Part shown: one piece after another, positions 40,957 to 51,200 of the stretch
Numbering within the stretch: position 1 is the stretch's first letter
Layout: each line of letters opens with the position of its first letter
NCBI GenBank assembly: GCA_016286385.1
Contig: JAEESO010000011.1
Coordinates: forward strand, 1-64,000
Direction of reading: 5' to 3'
DNA: 64,000 nucleotides
Origin: Bacteroidales bacterium
GTDB lineage: Bacteria > Bacteroidota > Bacteroidia > Bacteroidales > UBA932
The notes under the pieces: model-generated
Told to the model about the DNA's origin: nothing
The model's input: only the letters and a program-made list of their open reading frames with translations
The model's database searches: none
Position numbers and translations under genes: made by a program

Positions 40957-41421
40957 GTGTTGGACGATAAGAGATTACAATTCTTGGAAAGCCTTATGGC
41001 TGCAATTGGCGTGTCCAAACCGGAACTCGCCCACTTGATGCGTATGACGCCGCAGAATATTTTTGCCTATTTTAAAAGGGATGATATGCGTTTGTCCTGT
41101 GCCATGCAGATAGTGGACAGGTTGGGGTATGAGCTGAGTTTCTCTTTAGATAGAGAGAACCCATCATCACCGTTGTGTGTTGTTGAAATTGAATTGTCTC
41201 AAGACCAAGATAACGTGGGCCGTTTGGCTTTCTTGCGTGTTGCTATGAAAAAGTATGGGATTACCCGAAAGGACATTGCAGACCGGCTTGGACTGAATTA
41301 TACCGGTGTTAACCGTTGGTTCTTCATAGATGACATGGCTATAAGCTACATATTCAAGATAGCGGAGCTCTATGGTTTGAAGGTAAAGACAACGATTAAA
41401 CCAAAGCAGACGGGTAATTAA
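40957..41421 (+). CDS. double helix-turn-helix regulator
   Basis: 154 residues, GTG start (GTG TTG GAC GAT). Two tandem XRE-like HTH halves: SKPELAHLMRMTPQNIFAYFKRDDMRLSCAMQIVDRLGYELSF (residues 20-62) and TRKDIADRLGLNYTGVNRWFFIDDMAISYIFKIAELYGLKVK (105-147). Such proteins are often control genes on mobile elements. Divergent from the excisionase-like operon, and probably binds the 11-bp-phased ATTCAAC sites. Last gene before the PUL regulator; whether it belongs to the mobile module is inferred. Confidence 0.75.
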   Translation: MLDDKRLQFLESLMAAIGVSKPELAHLMRMTPQNIFAYFKRDDMRLSCAMQIVDRLGYELSFSLDRENPSSPLCVVEIELSQDQDNVGRLAFLRVAMKKYGITRKDIADRLGLNYTGVNRWFFIDDMAISYIFKIAELYGLKVKTTIKPKQTGN

Positions 41422-41567
41422 GGCCTGGTAGAAAAATATAATTATTGGAACTAGCCCCCGATGTCAGTATTATTTACGGAAACCGTCTTCCGGTCTTCAG
41501 TTTGGTGTGCGATGATTAATAGGGAGAATTACAGAAGAATCACTATCTTAGCGAAAAGTTTTGAATT

Positions 41568-43148
41568 GTGATGAAAAAGGCTTCTATTTTAATAGTATCG
41601 GCGCTACTTCTATTTTCTTGCCATAAAGGAGAGCTTCCGCATACGGACAGGACCAAGGGGCTGGTGGCTGAACTTCTATCCGCTCTGGACAGCACGGAAG
41701 TTTATTCGGAAAAGAAGGAGAAGGAGATAGAGGCTTTGAAGAAAAGGCTCCCCGGGGAAACTACCAATGAGACTTTCTCCCTGTATTATGATATAGCTAT
41801 GGCTTTCTCCAACTGCGTGGGAGACTCTTCTTTGGTGTATCTGGAAAAAGCCGCTCAGTTTGCTTTGTCATCCGGTGTAGACTCTCTCTGGCTTGAGGCC
41901 CAAATTGGACTGGCCGCACAGTTGTCCGAGTATGGTTATTATCTGGAAGCTCATGAGACCTTTAGATCCTTGTCTAGAGAAAAACTTACAAATAATCTTT
42001 TGATAAGGTATTACCGCGCTGTGGCGCTGTTCTATAGTAATAAGTACACAGATTACAATGAGCCAAAAAACTTAAGGAGGAAGTATCGCAATCTGTATAA
42101 CATTTACAGGGATTCTCTTCTTATGGTGGCAGATACAATGAGTATAGAATATCTTCACAGTATTGAAAGGAAAGAAGCAAGGGCCGGGAATATCGCCGAG
42201 GCAAGAAGATATAACGCTATACGCATGTCCATTATTGAAGATCATCATTCGGCCGCCTATGCCACGTGCCTTTATGACCGTTTTGCAATAGCTTATTTAT
42301 ACGAGCGGAACCTTACTGGAGAAGCGTTTGATGACCTGTTGCAATCGGCGATTATAGAGGTAGAGAATAACAACCAGGATATAGCATCATTGCTGAGGGT
42401 GGAATCGCTGCTGAACAGTATCAATGAAGTGAAAGCGGCCAAAAAGATTTCCGATTACTATTTCGCTTCACTTCAGAGGCTGGGCTCAAAAAAACGCGTC
42501 GTAGATGGTGTAGAGCAGACAATTAAGATCAACGACAGCAACACCAGGCTAATCGAGAAGAGAAATAAGGAGCTATGGCTTACAATAACGCTTATTTCTA
42601 TTCTTTTGGTTGCAATAGTTCATACGCTATTGCAAATCAATCGTTCCCGCCTGAAGATTATTTCACTGAAGAATAATCTGGAACGTTCAGACAAAATATC
42701 GAAAAGCTATATAGGCGTAGCCTTCCAACTTTACTCATCGTACATTAAACGCTTGGACATATTCCGGACAAAGATTAACTCCAGCCTCAGGAAAGGACAT
42801 ACCGCCCAGGCACTGGAACTGACAAGTCCATCAGGCGAAATTGCTTCGGAAGAAAGGCGGGAATTGTTCAATAATTTCGACCGAGCCTTTGTGGATATTT
42901 TCCCTGATTTCATTGAGGTTGTAAACTCCTGCCTAAAGCCGGAACAGAGGATCGTTCCCAAGCGCACAGAGATTCTCAGCAACGAGCTCCGTATACTGGC
43001 TCTTATAAAACTGGATATTAAAGACAACACTGAAATTGCCGGAATGCTGCATTGTTCAGTTAAGACAGTTCAAAACCTCAGGTCCATACTCAAGGCCCGT
43101 CTTGCAATCCCCGAAGAAGAGTTTAATCGCATTATTTCAGTGCTATAA
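41568..43148 (+). CDS. membrane-bound TPR regulator (DUF6377-like), probable PUL activator
   Basis: 526 residues. Signal or lipobox region LLLFSC, a TPR-like region of about 310 residues, then a transmembrane segment LWLTITLISILLVAIVHTLLQI (about 338-359). A coiled coil (ISLKNNLERSDKISKSYIG) and a LuxR-like C-terminal HTH follow (DNTEIAGMLHCSVKTVQNLRSILKARL). This layout is that of DUF6377-type regulators in PULs, which sense a sugar outside and bind DNA inside. It is separated from the first PUL gene by a strong terminator. Single promoter not clear. Confidence 0.8.
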   Translation: MMKKASILIVSALLLFSCHKGELPHTDRTKGLVAELLSALDSTEVYSEKKEKEIEALKKRLPGETTNETFSLYYDIAMAFSNCVGDSSLVYLEKAAQFALSSGVDSLWLEAQIGLAAQLSEYGYYLEAHETFRSLSREKLTNNLLIRYYRAVALFYSNKYTDYNEPKNLRRKYRNLYNIYRDSLLMVADTMSIEYLHSIERKEARAGNIAEARRYNAIRMSIIEDHHSAAYATCLYDRFAIAYLYERNLTGEAFDDLLQSAIIEVENNNQDIASLLRVESLLNSINEVKAAKKISDYYFASLQRLGSKKRVVDGVEQTIKINDSNTRLIEKRNKELWLTITLISILLVAIVHTLLQINRSRLKIISLKNNLERSDKISKSYIGVAFQLYSSYIKRLDIFRTKINSSLRKGHTAQALELTSPSGEIASEERRELFNNFDRAFVDIFPDFIEVVNSCLKPEQRIVPKRTEILSNELRILALIKLDIKDNTEIAGMLHCSVKTVQNLRSILKARLAIPEEEFNRIISVL

Positions 43149-43248
43149 GAAAAATAATCGTTTCCCGATTTTTATTTTTAAAAGTATTTAGTTTGCTGAT
43201 AATCAGCGCTAAATAGTATCCCGATTCATTTCAAGATTCCCGTTTTTC

Positions 43249-43278
43249 CCGGAGCTATAGACGCTCCGGCTTTTTTTT
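43249..43278 (+). terminator. intrinsic terminator of the PUL regulator
   Basis: CCGGAGC (43249-43255) pairs with GCTCCGG (43263-43269), followed by eight T (43271-43278). A TAGCTTTG at 43280-43287 may be the -7 element of the next gene, but no -33 element is obvious. Confidence 0.9.
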
Positions 43279-43304
43279 ATAGCTTTGCTCTAAAAGAGAT
43301 AAAA

Positions 43305-44357
43305 ATGCGACAGGCAACGAACATACTGAAGCACCTTGTTATAATCGCTTTCCTAACCCTGCTGGCGTTAGGCTGTGCTGTTGCTTCTGGCCCATCTGCA
43401 TCGTCCGGTCCTCAAAAGCCCAAACACAGGCATGGAACGCTCCGTGTCCTCTATTGGAATATCCAGAATGGAATGTGGGCTGGCCAGCCGGATCACTATC
43501 AGGCATTTGTTGATTGGGTAAACTCTTGGAATCCTGACATCTGCATTTTTGATGAAGGCGCCCAGATTTATTATGACAGGGCAAAGGACCATATGCCCAA
43601 TGAGGAACGTTATCTACCGGCGCACTGGGATGAACTTTGTTCCAGATGGGGGCATCGATATCACGTTGTCACGCCACGCCGTCCATCTACTTCCACTCCT
43701 TTTGGGCTCACTAACTACCCTCAGGTTGTAACCTCGCGCTTTCCCATTGACAGCGTCACTATTGTCAGAGGTCATAAACCTGACACCGTCATCGTAAACT
43801 ACAGCGGCTGGTATCAGGTTCACGTGAAGGGGGTAAAGGCGCCTCTTAACATTGTGACACTTCATCTCAAACACGGCAAATATGGTTATGCCGTACCAAT
43901 AGAAAGGCGGAATGAGAGTGCCGAAAAATACGAAGGTGAACAGCACCGAATCAAGGAACTGATCTGTATCATGGATCACACTGTCCGCAAGTCAAAAGAC
44001 CCGGATAAAGAACTCTGGATAATGGCAGGGGACTATAACTCATACAGCAGGAGGGATAATTACGCATATAAGTGGAACCCGGAATCGCTGGCATTCCAGA
44101 CTCAGGATTATATGATAAGCCATTCACCGTTTATTGACCTGTTCTATACCCGCTACCCGGACAGCTTCCAGCCCACTTGCGGTGATGTGAGAATTGACTA
44201 CATGTACGTTTCCGAGCCAATGCTTAATGCCTGCATAGATATCTACCAGAAACCTGATGGCTATACTAAGCGGGAGCATTCAGGGGTGGACAAGTTTTAT
44301 ATCCCATCCGACCATTATCCAATCATTGCGGATTTCAAGATTTCAAAAATGAAGTAA
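43305..44357 (+). CDS. secreted endonuclease/exonuclease/phosphatase (EEP)-fold lipoprotein
   Basis: 350 residues, signal peptide and lipobox LALGC. EEP motifs: VLYWNIQNG (catalytic Asn), DICIFDEGAQ (metal Glu), VTLHLKHG (His region), IMAGDYNSY (GDxN), VRIDYMY and PSDHYPIIADF (SDH). All key residues are present, so it should be active. The fold cleaves phosphodiesters in DNA, phospholipids or phosphorylated glycans; a secreted lipoprotein in a PUL suggests a phosphate-bearing polymer. First gene of a four-gene run with another EEP protein. Confidence 0.82.
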   Translation: MRQATNILKHLVIIAFLTLLALGCAVASGPSASSGPQKPKHRHGTLRVLYWNIQNGMWAGQPDHYQAFVDWVNSWNPDICIFDEGAQIYYDRAKDHMPNEERYLPAHWDELCSRWGHRYHVVTPRRPSTSTPFGLTNYPQVVTSRFPIDSVTIVRGHKPDTVIVNYSGWYQVHVKGVKAPLNIVTLHLKHGKYGYAVPIERRNESAEKYEGEQHRIKELICIMDHTVRKSKDPDKELWIMAGDYNSYSRRDNYAYKWNPESLAFQTQDYMISHSPFIDLFYTRYPDSFQPTCGDVRIDYMYVSEPMLNACIDIYQKPDGYTKREHSGVDKFYIPSDHYPIIADFKISKMK

Positions 44358-44364
44358 GTGCCAT

Positions 44365-45333
44365 ATGAAAGAAATGAAGAAGCTCATTATGTTAATAGTC
44401 ATCTCACAAGTGCTCGTGTGCGCATGTGGGAAAGTCAATGGTAATGATCCTGGCAATTCGCAGAATCCGGATGAAGTTACCATTACCGTAGCTACTTGCA
44501 ACCTTCTCAAGCCGTCAACCAGGCGCACTGAGATGTCAATGGATAACCCAAAAGTGCGCAGTGCATTGGCCGGGACCATAGGCGCGACCAAAGCAGACAT
44601 CATAGGTTTCAACGAATTGGATGAGACACATATAAGCGGAGGGAAGTATTCCCTGCAGGCAATGTGCGCATCCATCAAAGACTGGCAATGGGAACTCAAA
44701 TATCCAAACAGGATGAATTCTGTGGGGACCCTTTCATATTACTTCGCTGATGGCTTTGCTTACAACAGGACAAAATTGAAATTGGAGGAAAGTGGATTTG
44801 TGTGGCTTTCTAAAGAAGAAGACACATGGTACACAAACCCCATAGACGCATACCAAAAATGCGGAAATCCGGAGCGTATACTCATCTGGATTAAATTCAC
44901 GCACATCGCTACCGGAAAGGAATTTTGGGTGTTCCCAACCCATCTCCCTCACCCCGATCATGGCGGGGCTTTGAACATGGCAAAAGTAGTGAACCGTTTT
45001 GCAAAGCTAAAGGCCGGGGACTCACCCGCAATCTTAATTGGCGACATGAACAGTTCCTCGGGTTCGGAACCTGAGGTATACAGTGCTCTTCTGGAGTACT
45101 GGAAAGATGGCAATATCAACGCCAAATGGGGGACTATGAGTGGAAGTTCAGGTAAATATTACTATCCAATGGAAAGCTTTTCGGATGGTCATCCGGAGCG
45201 TCGGATAGACCATATCATGACAAAAAACTGCACGGCGTCCGATTATCGCCGGGTTGTCGTAACTTACACTATAGACGACACGGTGTGGTGCCCTTCAGAC
45301 CATTTGACCGTTACTGCAAAAGTCAAGTTTTGA
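44365..45333 (+). CDS. second secreted EEP-fold lipoprotein
   Basis: 322 residues, lipobox VCAC. The catalytic set is complete: VATCNLL (Asn), ADIIGFNELDE (Glu), FWVFPTHLPHP (His), ILIGDMNSS (GDxN), ERRIDHIMTK and WCPSDHLTV (SDH). It is closer to the EEP domain of the protein at 53515 than to its neighbour: both share GFNELD, YSL, a CGNPE turn and FTH motifs. It starts 7 bp after the previous gene. Probably cleaves the same kind of phosphodiester substrate at the cell surface. Confidence 0.82.
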   Translation: MKEMKKLIMLIVISQVLVCACGKVNGNDPGNSQNPDEVTITVATCNLLKPSTRRTEMSMDNPKVRSALAGTIGATKADIIGFNELDETHISGGKYSLQAMCASIKDWQWELKYPNRMNSVGTLSYYFADGFAYNRTKLKLEESGFVWLSKEEDTWYTNPIDAYQKCGNPERILIWIKFTHIATGKEFWVFPTHLPHPDHGGALNMAKVVNRFAKLKAGDSPAILIGDMNSSSGSEPEVYSALLEYWKDGNINAKWGTMSGSSGKYYYPMESFSDGHPERRIDHIMTKNCTASDYRRVVVTYTIDDTVWCPSDHLTVTAKVKF

Positions 45334-45366
45334 ATTAATTATAATAATCTATAAAACAACCGCATT

Positions 45367-48198
45367 ATGAAAAAGTCTTTTCTTTTATTAACACTTTCCT
45401 TGTTTGCTGTGGTGTTATCCTCCTGCAATAACAAAGAGCAACCGGATAATAACGGTAATAGCGGGAATAATGGTAATAATGGGAATGGTGGTAAAGTAGT
45501 CTTTACCGCCACTACCGAGAATCTTGAACAGGCCGGAGATGCCGAAGCCTTCTGGCTGCCGGGAGATCAGATAAAGCTTGTTCTGGACGACGGCAGTTCA
45601 GTTAATGCAACCATAGTCGACGGCGCGGGAACCGCTACCGGCAGCTTCGTGGGTGCTATTCCCAGCGGCAAGACGGCCTTATTTGCCGTACACCCTACGT
45701 CTGCATTTGATTCTGCAGAAGGCAATTCAGTTAATATCGGCATCTCTGATTCACAGCCCGGCAATCCCGCACAGGAAACGATATCTGTCGGTAAGATTGA
45801 ATCAGGGAACAAAATAGCTTTCAAGAATATTAATGCCGTCCTTGGTTTTCAACTCAAGGGGGGCACCGAAGTGAGCAAAATAGAAGTTGTGGGCGATGAC
45901 GGAAGCCCGCTCGCGGGAGTAATGGGTATAGACTGTTCCGGCTCTGTTCCGGTAGTAGGTACCGCCAAAACCCCTGCTACCTCCGTTTCAACGACAACCT
46001 TCGGGGCAGGTATTTATTACGTGTCCGTTTTTCCTGGAGCACACGCTAATGGTTTAAAGATAAAGACCTATTCCGGCAGCGAATCTTATGCCGAGGCCGG
46101 CGAATATGATTGGGACATTGACGCATTGGCGGCCAACAACGTCTACGTATATGAAATCAAGGAGGTAATTGAGGCAAAGATACAGTACGTAACTGTTGAT
46201 GGCGCTGGCACAAAGGATGGCAAGAGCTGGGAAAACGCCATGAGCGCAGCCCAGATGTGGAGCTTCCTCAAATTGGAAGATAAGACTTTGTCAGATCTTA
46301 ACGGATCTGTCTTCAATCTTGGGGCAGGCACTTATGACTGGGGCGCAGAGTCCACATTGACCTTCGAAGAGGGAGCCCGTTTCAGCTTTGTGGGCATAAA
46401 GGGTGAGACCATTTTCACCGGTAACAGTGAGCACCGTATTCTTAAAGTGGATGGCGAGGTAGATGTTGAAATAGAGGGAATCAGTTTCATGGGCGGTCAG
46501 GTTACTGTTGCTGCGGAAGGTGGAGAAGATGGCGGCGCGCTATTTATATCCTCTGGCACCTGGGCGATCAAAGATTGCTCATTCTCCGACAACAAGGCCA
46601 CAAATGGCGGTGCAATTGAAATCACCGGAGGAACGGTAACAATCACAGATTGTACGTTCAAAGATAATGAGGCATGGAATGACGATCCGGAAAGGAAGGA
46701 TGGTACGGGTTTTGGCGGAGCTGTCGATTTTGACAGTGAGTCAGGTACCATCATTATTTCAGGGTGCTCCTTCACAGGCAACGTTGCCTGGAGAGGCGGA
46801 GCCGTAGATCTATACAAAACCGGAAGCACAGAAGCGACAGTAACAGGCTCAACTTTTACCAATAACGGCAATGACAACACCCGCGACGGCGGAGCCCTCT
46901 ATATTGGTGCCAGTACTTCCATGCGTGGCTGCACTCTGACTGGTAACAAGGCAAAATATGGCGGAGCTATTAAACTTATAAATCATCACATTTCCATCGA
47001 AGGCGGCAGCTTCGTTGACAATGTCGCTTTCGGAAACGCCGGCGCCATCTCTGTGGGCGAGAAAGGAAGACTTGAGATAGGTAATGAAGAGCCCGTCACC
47101 TTCCAGGGCAACTCTGCAGCCTTATACGGAGGAGCTTTGGAAGTGGAGACTTTCAGGGAGTCCCTTGGCAATAACATTCACAATGCCTTATTCAAGGAGA
47201 ATCAAGCCCAATGGGGCGGCGCCGTGGCTGTGTATGGCAAAAGCGGCAAACTCACTGCTATGTATTTCAAAGACTGCACGGTAGAAGGTAACTATGCCAC
47301 CAAAGACGGCGGCGCCTTCTATGTGGAGGACGAATCACTTATCGACTTGACAAGGATATCCATTGTGGAGAACCACGCCGATAATATGGGCGGTGCAGTA
47401 TGTATCCACGGATGGAAGGGTGTTCAGGCATTCCGCAGTATCTTCAACGGCAATTATGCCGGTACCGGCGGCGCTATCTATACAGAAGGTTCCAGTGAGC
47501 AGTATGCTTATCTTTACATCGATGAGTGCTCTTTCGATGGCAACTACATCAATAACAGGTATGGCTGTACTATCAATGTAAATGGACTTGATAAGTTCTG
47601 TATGAACAACAGTTCCGTAAGGGGCTCATACACTACAACCAGCAAATCATCCTATAAAAAAGGACTGAATGCGTCCTGGATAGCCATCGACGTAATTCAG
47701 ACCTGCTCCAGCATCAGCAACTGTTCAATAATCGGCGACGCTCAGAATAGTGCGGAAGGCGGTACTTTGACCGACAATACCGCCCTGGTCGGCGTAATGG
47801 GTAATGCTAAGCATTATTTCACCAATAACATTATTGCTCCTGTCTCTGATGGAGTTGCCTCCATCGGCGGTGAGGCCAGCAGTGAAATCATAGATCTGAG
47901 TTATACGCATTACAATAATCTTGTCAAAATCGGCACCAATACCGACAATGGCGGCAATGCAAGCGGTGTTTTGGCCTCTTCAATCGGGAATCTCACTTGG
48001 GGTACTGATACAAACTGCTGGCTGTGGAATGGTCAGATTGACGGTTCTGCGCCTTCCCTGATTACACAGACTGCCATCCTTGAACGGCTTAATGCAATCT
48101 GCCCCGAGTTTGTTAATTGGTGCGGCGAAGACATTAACATGGATCAGCGGAATGTGGCACGTGGCGGGTCCTGGTGGCCGGGCTCATATCAGAACTAA
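45367..48198 (+). CDS. fimbrillin-like module plus Pmp-type beta-helix lipoprotein
   Basis: 943 residues. Signal peptide and lipobox LSSC, then an Asn/Gly linker. Residues about 35-270 form a fimbrillin-like domain (FTATTENLEQAGDAEAFWLPGDQIKL, LGFQLKGGTEVSKIEVVG, GIYYVSVFPG). Residues about 285-890 form a right-handed parallel beta-helix with at least eleven GGA-(I/L/V/F) turns (GGALFIS, GGAIEIT, GGAVDLY, GGALYIG, GGAFYVE and others), as in polymorphic outer-membrane and pectin-lyase-like proteins. The N-terminal domain recurs in two other proteins of this locus. Likely a surface glycan-binding protein or lyase; catalytic residues cannot be identified. Confidence 0.8.
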   Translation: MKKSFLLLTLSLFAVVLSSCNNKEQPDNNGNSGNNGNNGNGGKVVFTATTENLEQAGDAEAFWLPGDQIKLVLDDGSSVNATIVDGAGTATGSFVGAIPSGKTALFAVHPTSAFDSAEGNSVNIGISDSQPGNPAQETISVGKIESGNKIAFKNINAVLGFQLKGGTEVSKIEVVGDDGSPLAGVMGIDCSGSVPVVGTAKTPATSVSTTTFGAGIYYVSVFPGAHANGLKIKTYSGSESYAEAGEYDWDIDALAANNVYVYEIKEVIEAKIQYVTVDGAGTKDGKSWENAMSAAQMWSFLKLEDKTLSDLNGSVFNLGAGTYDWGAESTLTFEEGARFSFVGIKGETIFTGNSEHRILKVDGEVDVEIEGISFMGGQVTVAAEGGEDGGALFISSGTWAIKDCSFSDNKATNGGAIEITGGTVTITDCTFKDNEAWNDDPERKDGTGFGGAVDFDSESGTIIISGCSFTGNVAWRGGAVDLYKTGSTEATVTGSTFTNNGNDNTRDGGALYIGASTSMRGCTLTGNKAKYGGAIKLINHHISIEGGSFVDNVAFGNAGAISVGEKGRLEIGNEEPVTFQGNSAALYGGALEVETFRESLGNNIHNALFKENQAQWGGAVAVYGKSGKLTAMYFKDCTVEGNYATKDGGAFYVEDESLIDLTRISIVENHADNMGGAVCIHGWKGVQAFRSIFNGNYAGTGGAIYTEGSSEQYAYLYIDECSFDGNYINNRYGCTINVNGLDKFCMNNSSVRGSYTTTSKSSYKKGLNASWIAIDVIQTCSSISNCSIIGDAQNSAEGGTLTDNTALVGVMGNAKHYFTNNIIAPVSDGVASIGGEASSEIIDLSYTHYNNLVKIGTNTDNGGNASGVLASSIGNLTWGTDTNCWLWNGQIDGSAPSLITQTAILERLNAICPEFVNWCGEDINMDQRNVARGGSWWPGSYQN

Positions 48199-48224
48199 CA
48201 TAGTTATTTCAATATCGGCAATTT

Positions 48225-51200
48225 ATGAGAAGAATTCTTCATAAAGCTTTTTTGATAATCATCTGTTTGGCGGCTCCAGTTATCGCCTTGGCGCAGAATG
48301 TGCCGCTTGGCGGAGTCGTTAAAGACGCCGAAACAGGTGAGAGCGTAATCGGTGCTTCGGTGATGGTCAAAGGAACCACCACCGGAGCAATTACCGACCT
48401 TGACGGCATCTTCTCCCTCAGTGCGCCATCCGGGGCTGAAATCGTGGTTGGCGCCATGGGATATGAGGATTACTCTTTTGTGGCTGGAGCGGGCATGACC
48501 TCACTTGACATACATTTAAAACCTTCCTCTCAGTTCCTTGAAGAGGTGGTGGTTGTAGGTTATGGCACTCAGAAAAAAGTCAACCTGACCGGCGCTGTCT
48601 CTACCGTTAATTTTGAGGAAATGGCCGAATCCCGCCCGGTAACGTCGGTGGCGTCTGCCCTTGCGGGTACCAGTGCGGGTCTTTCAGTGCGCACCACCTC
48701 CTCCGATCCCGGTAACGAGTCCAATACAGTCAGGATCAGGGGTACAGGAACGCTCAATTCATCATCTCCGCTTTATATAGTAGATGGTGTAGAGAACAAT
48801 ATGAGCTATGTCAATCCTCACGACATAGCAACAATCACTATTCTCAAGGACGCAGCCTCCTGCGCAATCTACGGTAACAGGGGCGCCAATGGAGTGGTCC
48901 TTATCACTACCAAACAGGGTAAGGAAGGTGCGGTCAACGTAACTTATTCGGGAAGTGTATCCTTCAACAGCCCCATGCACAGGTTGTCATATCTTACTGA
49001 TTATGCCGATTATATGGAGATGATCAATGAATCCCTGTACAATATCGGCCAGGCCGAAAACTTCCTGCCGTCTACCATTGAGACCTGGCGCAATGCCAAA
49101 AAGGATCCAAACGCAATCGCTGAATCTGGGTATCCCAACTATGTGGCATATCCCAATATCGACTGGCAGGATTTTATGTACCGCAATGTGGCTTCTCAGG
49201 ATCATAATATTTCCATTACCGGAAGGAGCAAGAAAACAAGTTACCTGATTTCCGCAAACTATGTGGACAACCCCGGCCTTATATCCAACACGGCAGCAAA
49301 GAAGTACCAGATCAGGGCCAATATTGACGTAAAGCCTGTCCAATGGCTCACCGTTGGTATGAAGACCTATGGCTCGGTGATGGATAAGCAAGCCGGAGAT
49401 TATTCCACTGCGGTAAAATACATCAATCAATCCACCCCTGGCGTTTATCCATATTATGATGGATATTATGGTTTTCCCGCAGCAAATGAGGAAAGTGCAA
49501 CGGCCAGTAATCCTTTGTATACAGTAAACGAGGAAGATGCTATCAGGACTTATTCAAGAATTAAGGTCTCCGGCTATGCAAAGATAGACTTCCTCAAGGA
49601 TTTTTCCTTCAAGACACTTGTCAATTACGGACGTCACTGGTATGACTACCAATATACACCAGTAGTTCCCCAGCCGGTCAAAATGAACTTCGCGACTGGC
49701 GTACAGATGACCACGCCGGAGCTCCCGGAGAATATGGAAACCTGGTTCAGGGCCAATGGAGACTGGGACTATACAATCCAATCGACCCTCAATTGGGGTC
49801 ACACATTTGGCCGCCATGAGTTAAGTGCCCTCTTGGGATATGAAGAGTTCTATAGCTTTGAATATTATCACAACGGTACAAAGAAGGGGCTTGTCGATCC
49901 CAGCCTATGGACCGCCGATACGGCTGTAGAACCGATAAATGTGGGCGGTTCAGCCTCGGACTATTCTTCCCGTTCTTTCTTCGGGCGGTTGAATTATGTT
50001 TTTGCCAACCGGTATCTCTTCGAGGCCAACCTAAGGTGTGACGGATCGTCAAGATTCGCTTCAAAAGTGCGCTGGGGTTACTTCCCGTCATTCTCCGCAG
50101 GATGGCGTATAGAGCAGGAGGGATTCATGAAAAACTCCGGGTTTGACCTCCTCAAGCTCAGGGCTTCCTGGGGAAAACTTGGCAACAACAGTATCGGAAA
50201 CTACGAATACCAGTCAACATATAAAGCTCACAACTACAGTTTTAACAATTTGCTTGTCAACGGCCTTGCCGTCAGCGTCCACGCAAATGATGCCCTACGT
50301 TGGGAAACCACCACTTCGACCGACGTCGGCCTTGACATTGGAGTGCTGGATAACAGGCTCACTGCTGAGATAGACTTTTACAACAGGGTGACGGACGGTA
50401 TTCTTTATAGGCCGACAATCTATCAGACGGCCGGTTTGGCTACTGCTCCTATGGAGAACATTGCGGAAGTTACAAACAAGGGTATTGAACTGACACTTGG
50501 CTGGCGCAGTCATGTCAAGGATTTCAGTTACGGTGTGAGAGGTAACTTCACCTTCAATCATAACAGGGTATCCAAGTACAAGGGTGCTCTGGAAGAAGGC
50601 TGGCAGGAGGATGAGAGCGGTGTACGTACCTATGTGTCCAATCTTGGAGACGTATCAACCGGTTCGTCAACCCGTATCCTTGAGGGTCACACAATTAACG
50701 AGTATTATATGCTCACTCCTTATTCTGGCGACGGATCATACTTTGACGATGAAGGTAACGTGATTATCAATGGCGGTCCCCGGGACGGCATGATACGTAC
50801 GGATATGGATATGCTATGGCTTAAGGCTATGACTAATGCCGGATACAGTTTCAGGCCACAACAGGGAATTGCCAAGGATAAGATATGGTACGGCGACTAC
50901 ATTTATGCCGATATTGATGGAGACGGAGTATACGGAAATACGTATGACAACATCTTCACGGGCAAATCAACTACGCCCAAGTATACCTTCGGATTCCAGG
51001 CCAATGCATCTTGGAAAGGAATTGACATTCAGATGAGTTTTGCCGGTGCTGCGGGCTTCTGGCTCTATTGGAATACCACCGGAGCCAATAATACCGGAAC
51101 CCGTATCGGCTATAACATCCTTTCCTACATTGCAAACGACCACTACTTCTACGATCCTGACAATCCTGAAGATCCAAGGACCAATACCACCAGCCAAAAC

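Larger units (their letters stand above)
36901..41421. mobile_element. mobilizable-element module beside tmRNA, integrase not seen
   Basis: Six genes in this stretch make up the usual core of small mobilizable elements of Bacteroides: relaxase, MobC, DUF3987 primase-like protein, DUF3853/excisionase-like HTH, a divergent HTH regulator and a membrane-associated coiled-coil protein. It starts just past the tmRNA 3' end, a known attachment site for tyrosine-recombinase elements. No tyrosine or serine integrase lies in 36901-41567, and I see no second copy of the tmRNA 3' end. It may be a decayed element or one mobilised in trans. Exact ends unknown. Confidence 0.55.

Noticed and set aside
43305..44357. 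Type I toxin-like nuclease system
   Set aside because: Lipobox, PUL setting and two paralogs point to a secreted degradative enzyme, not a toxin.
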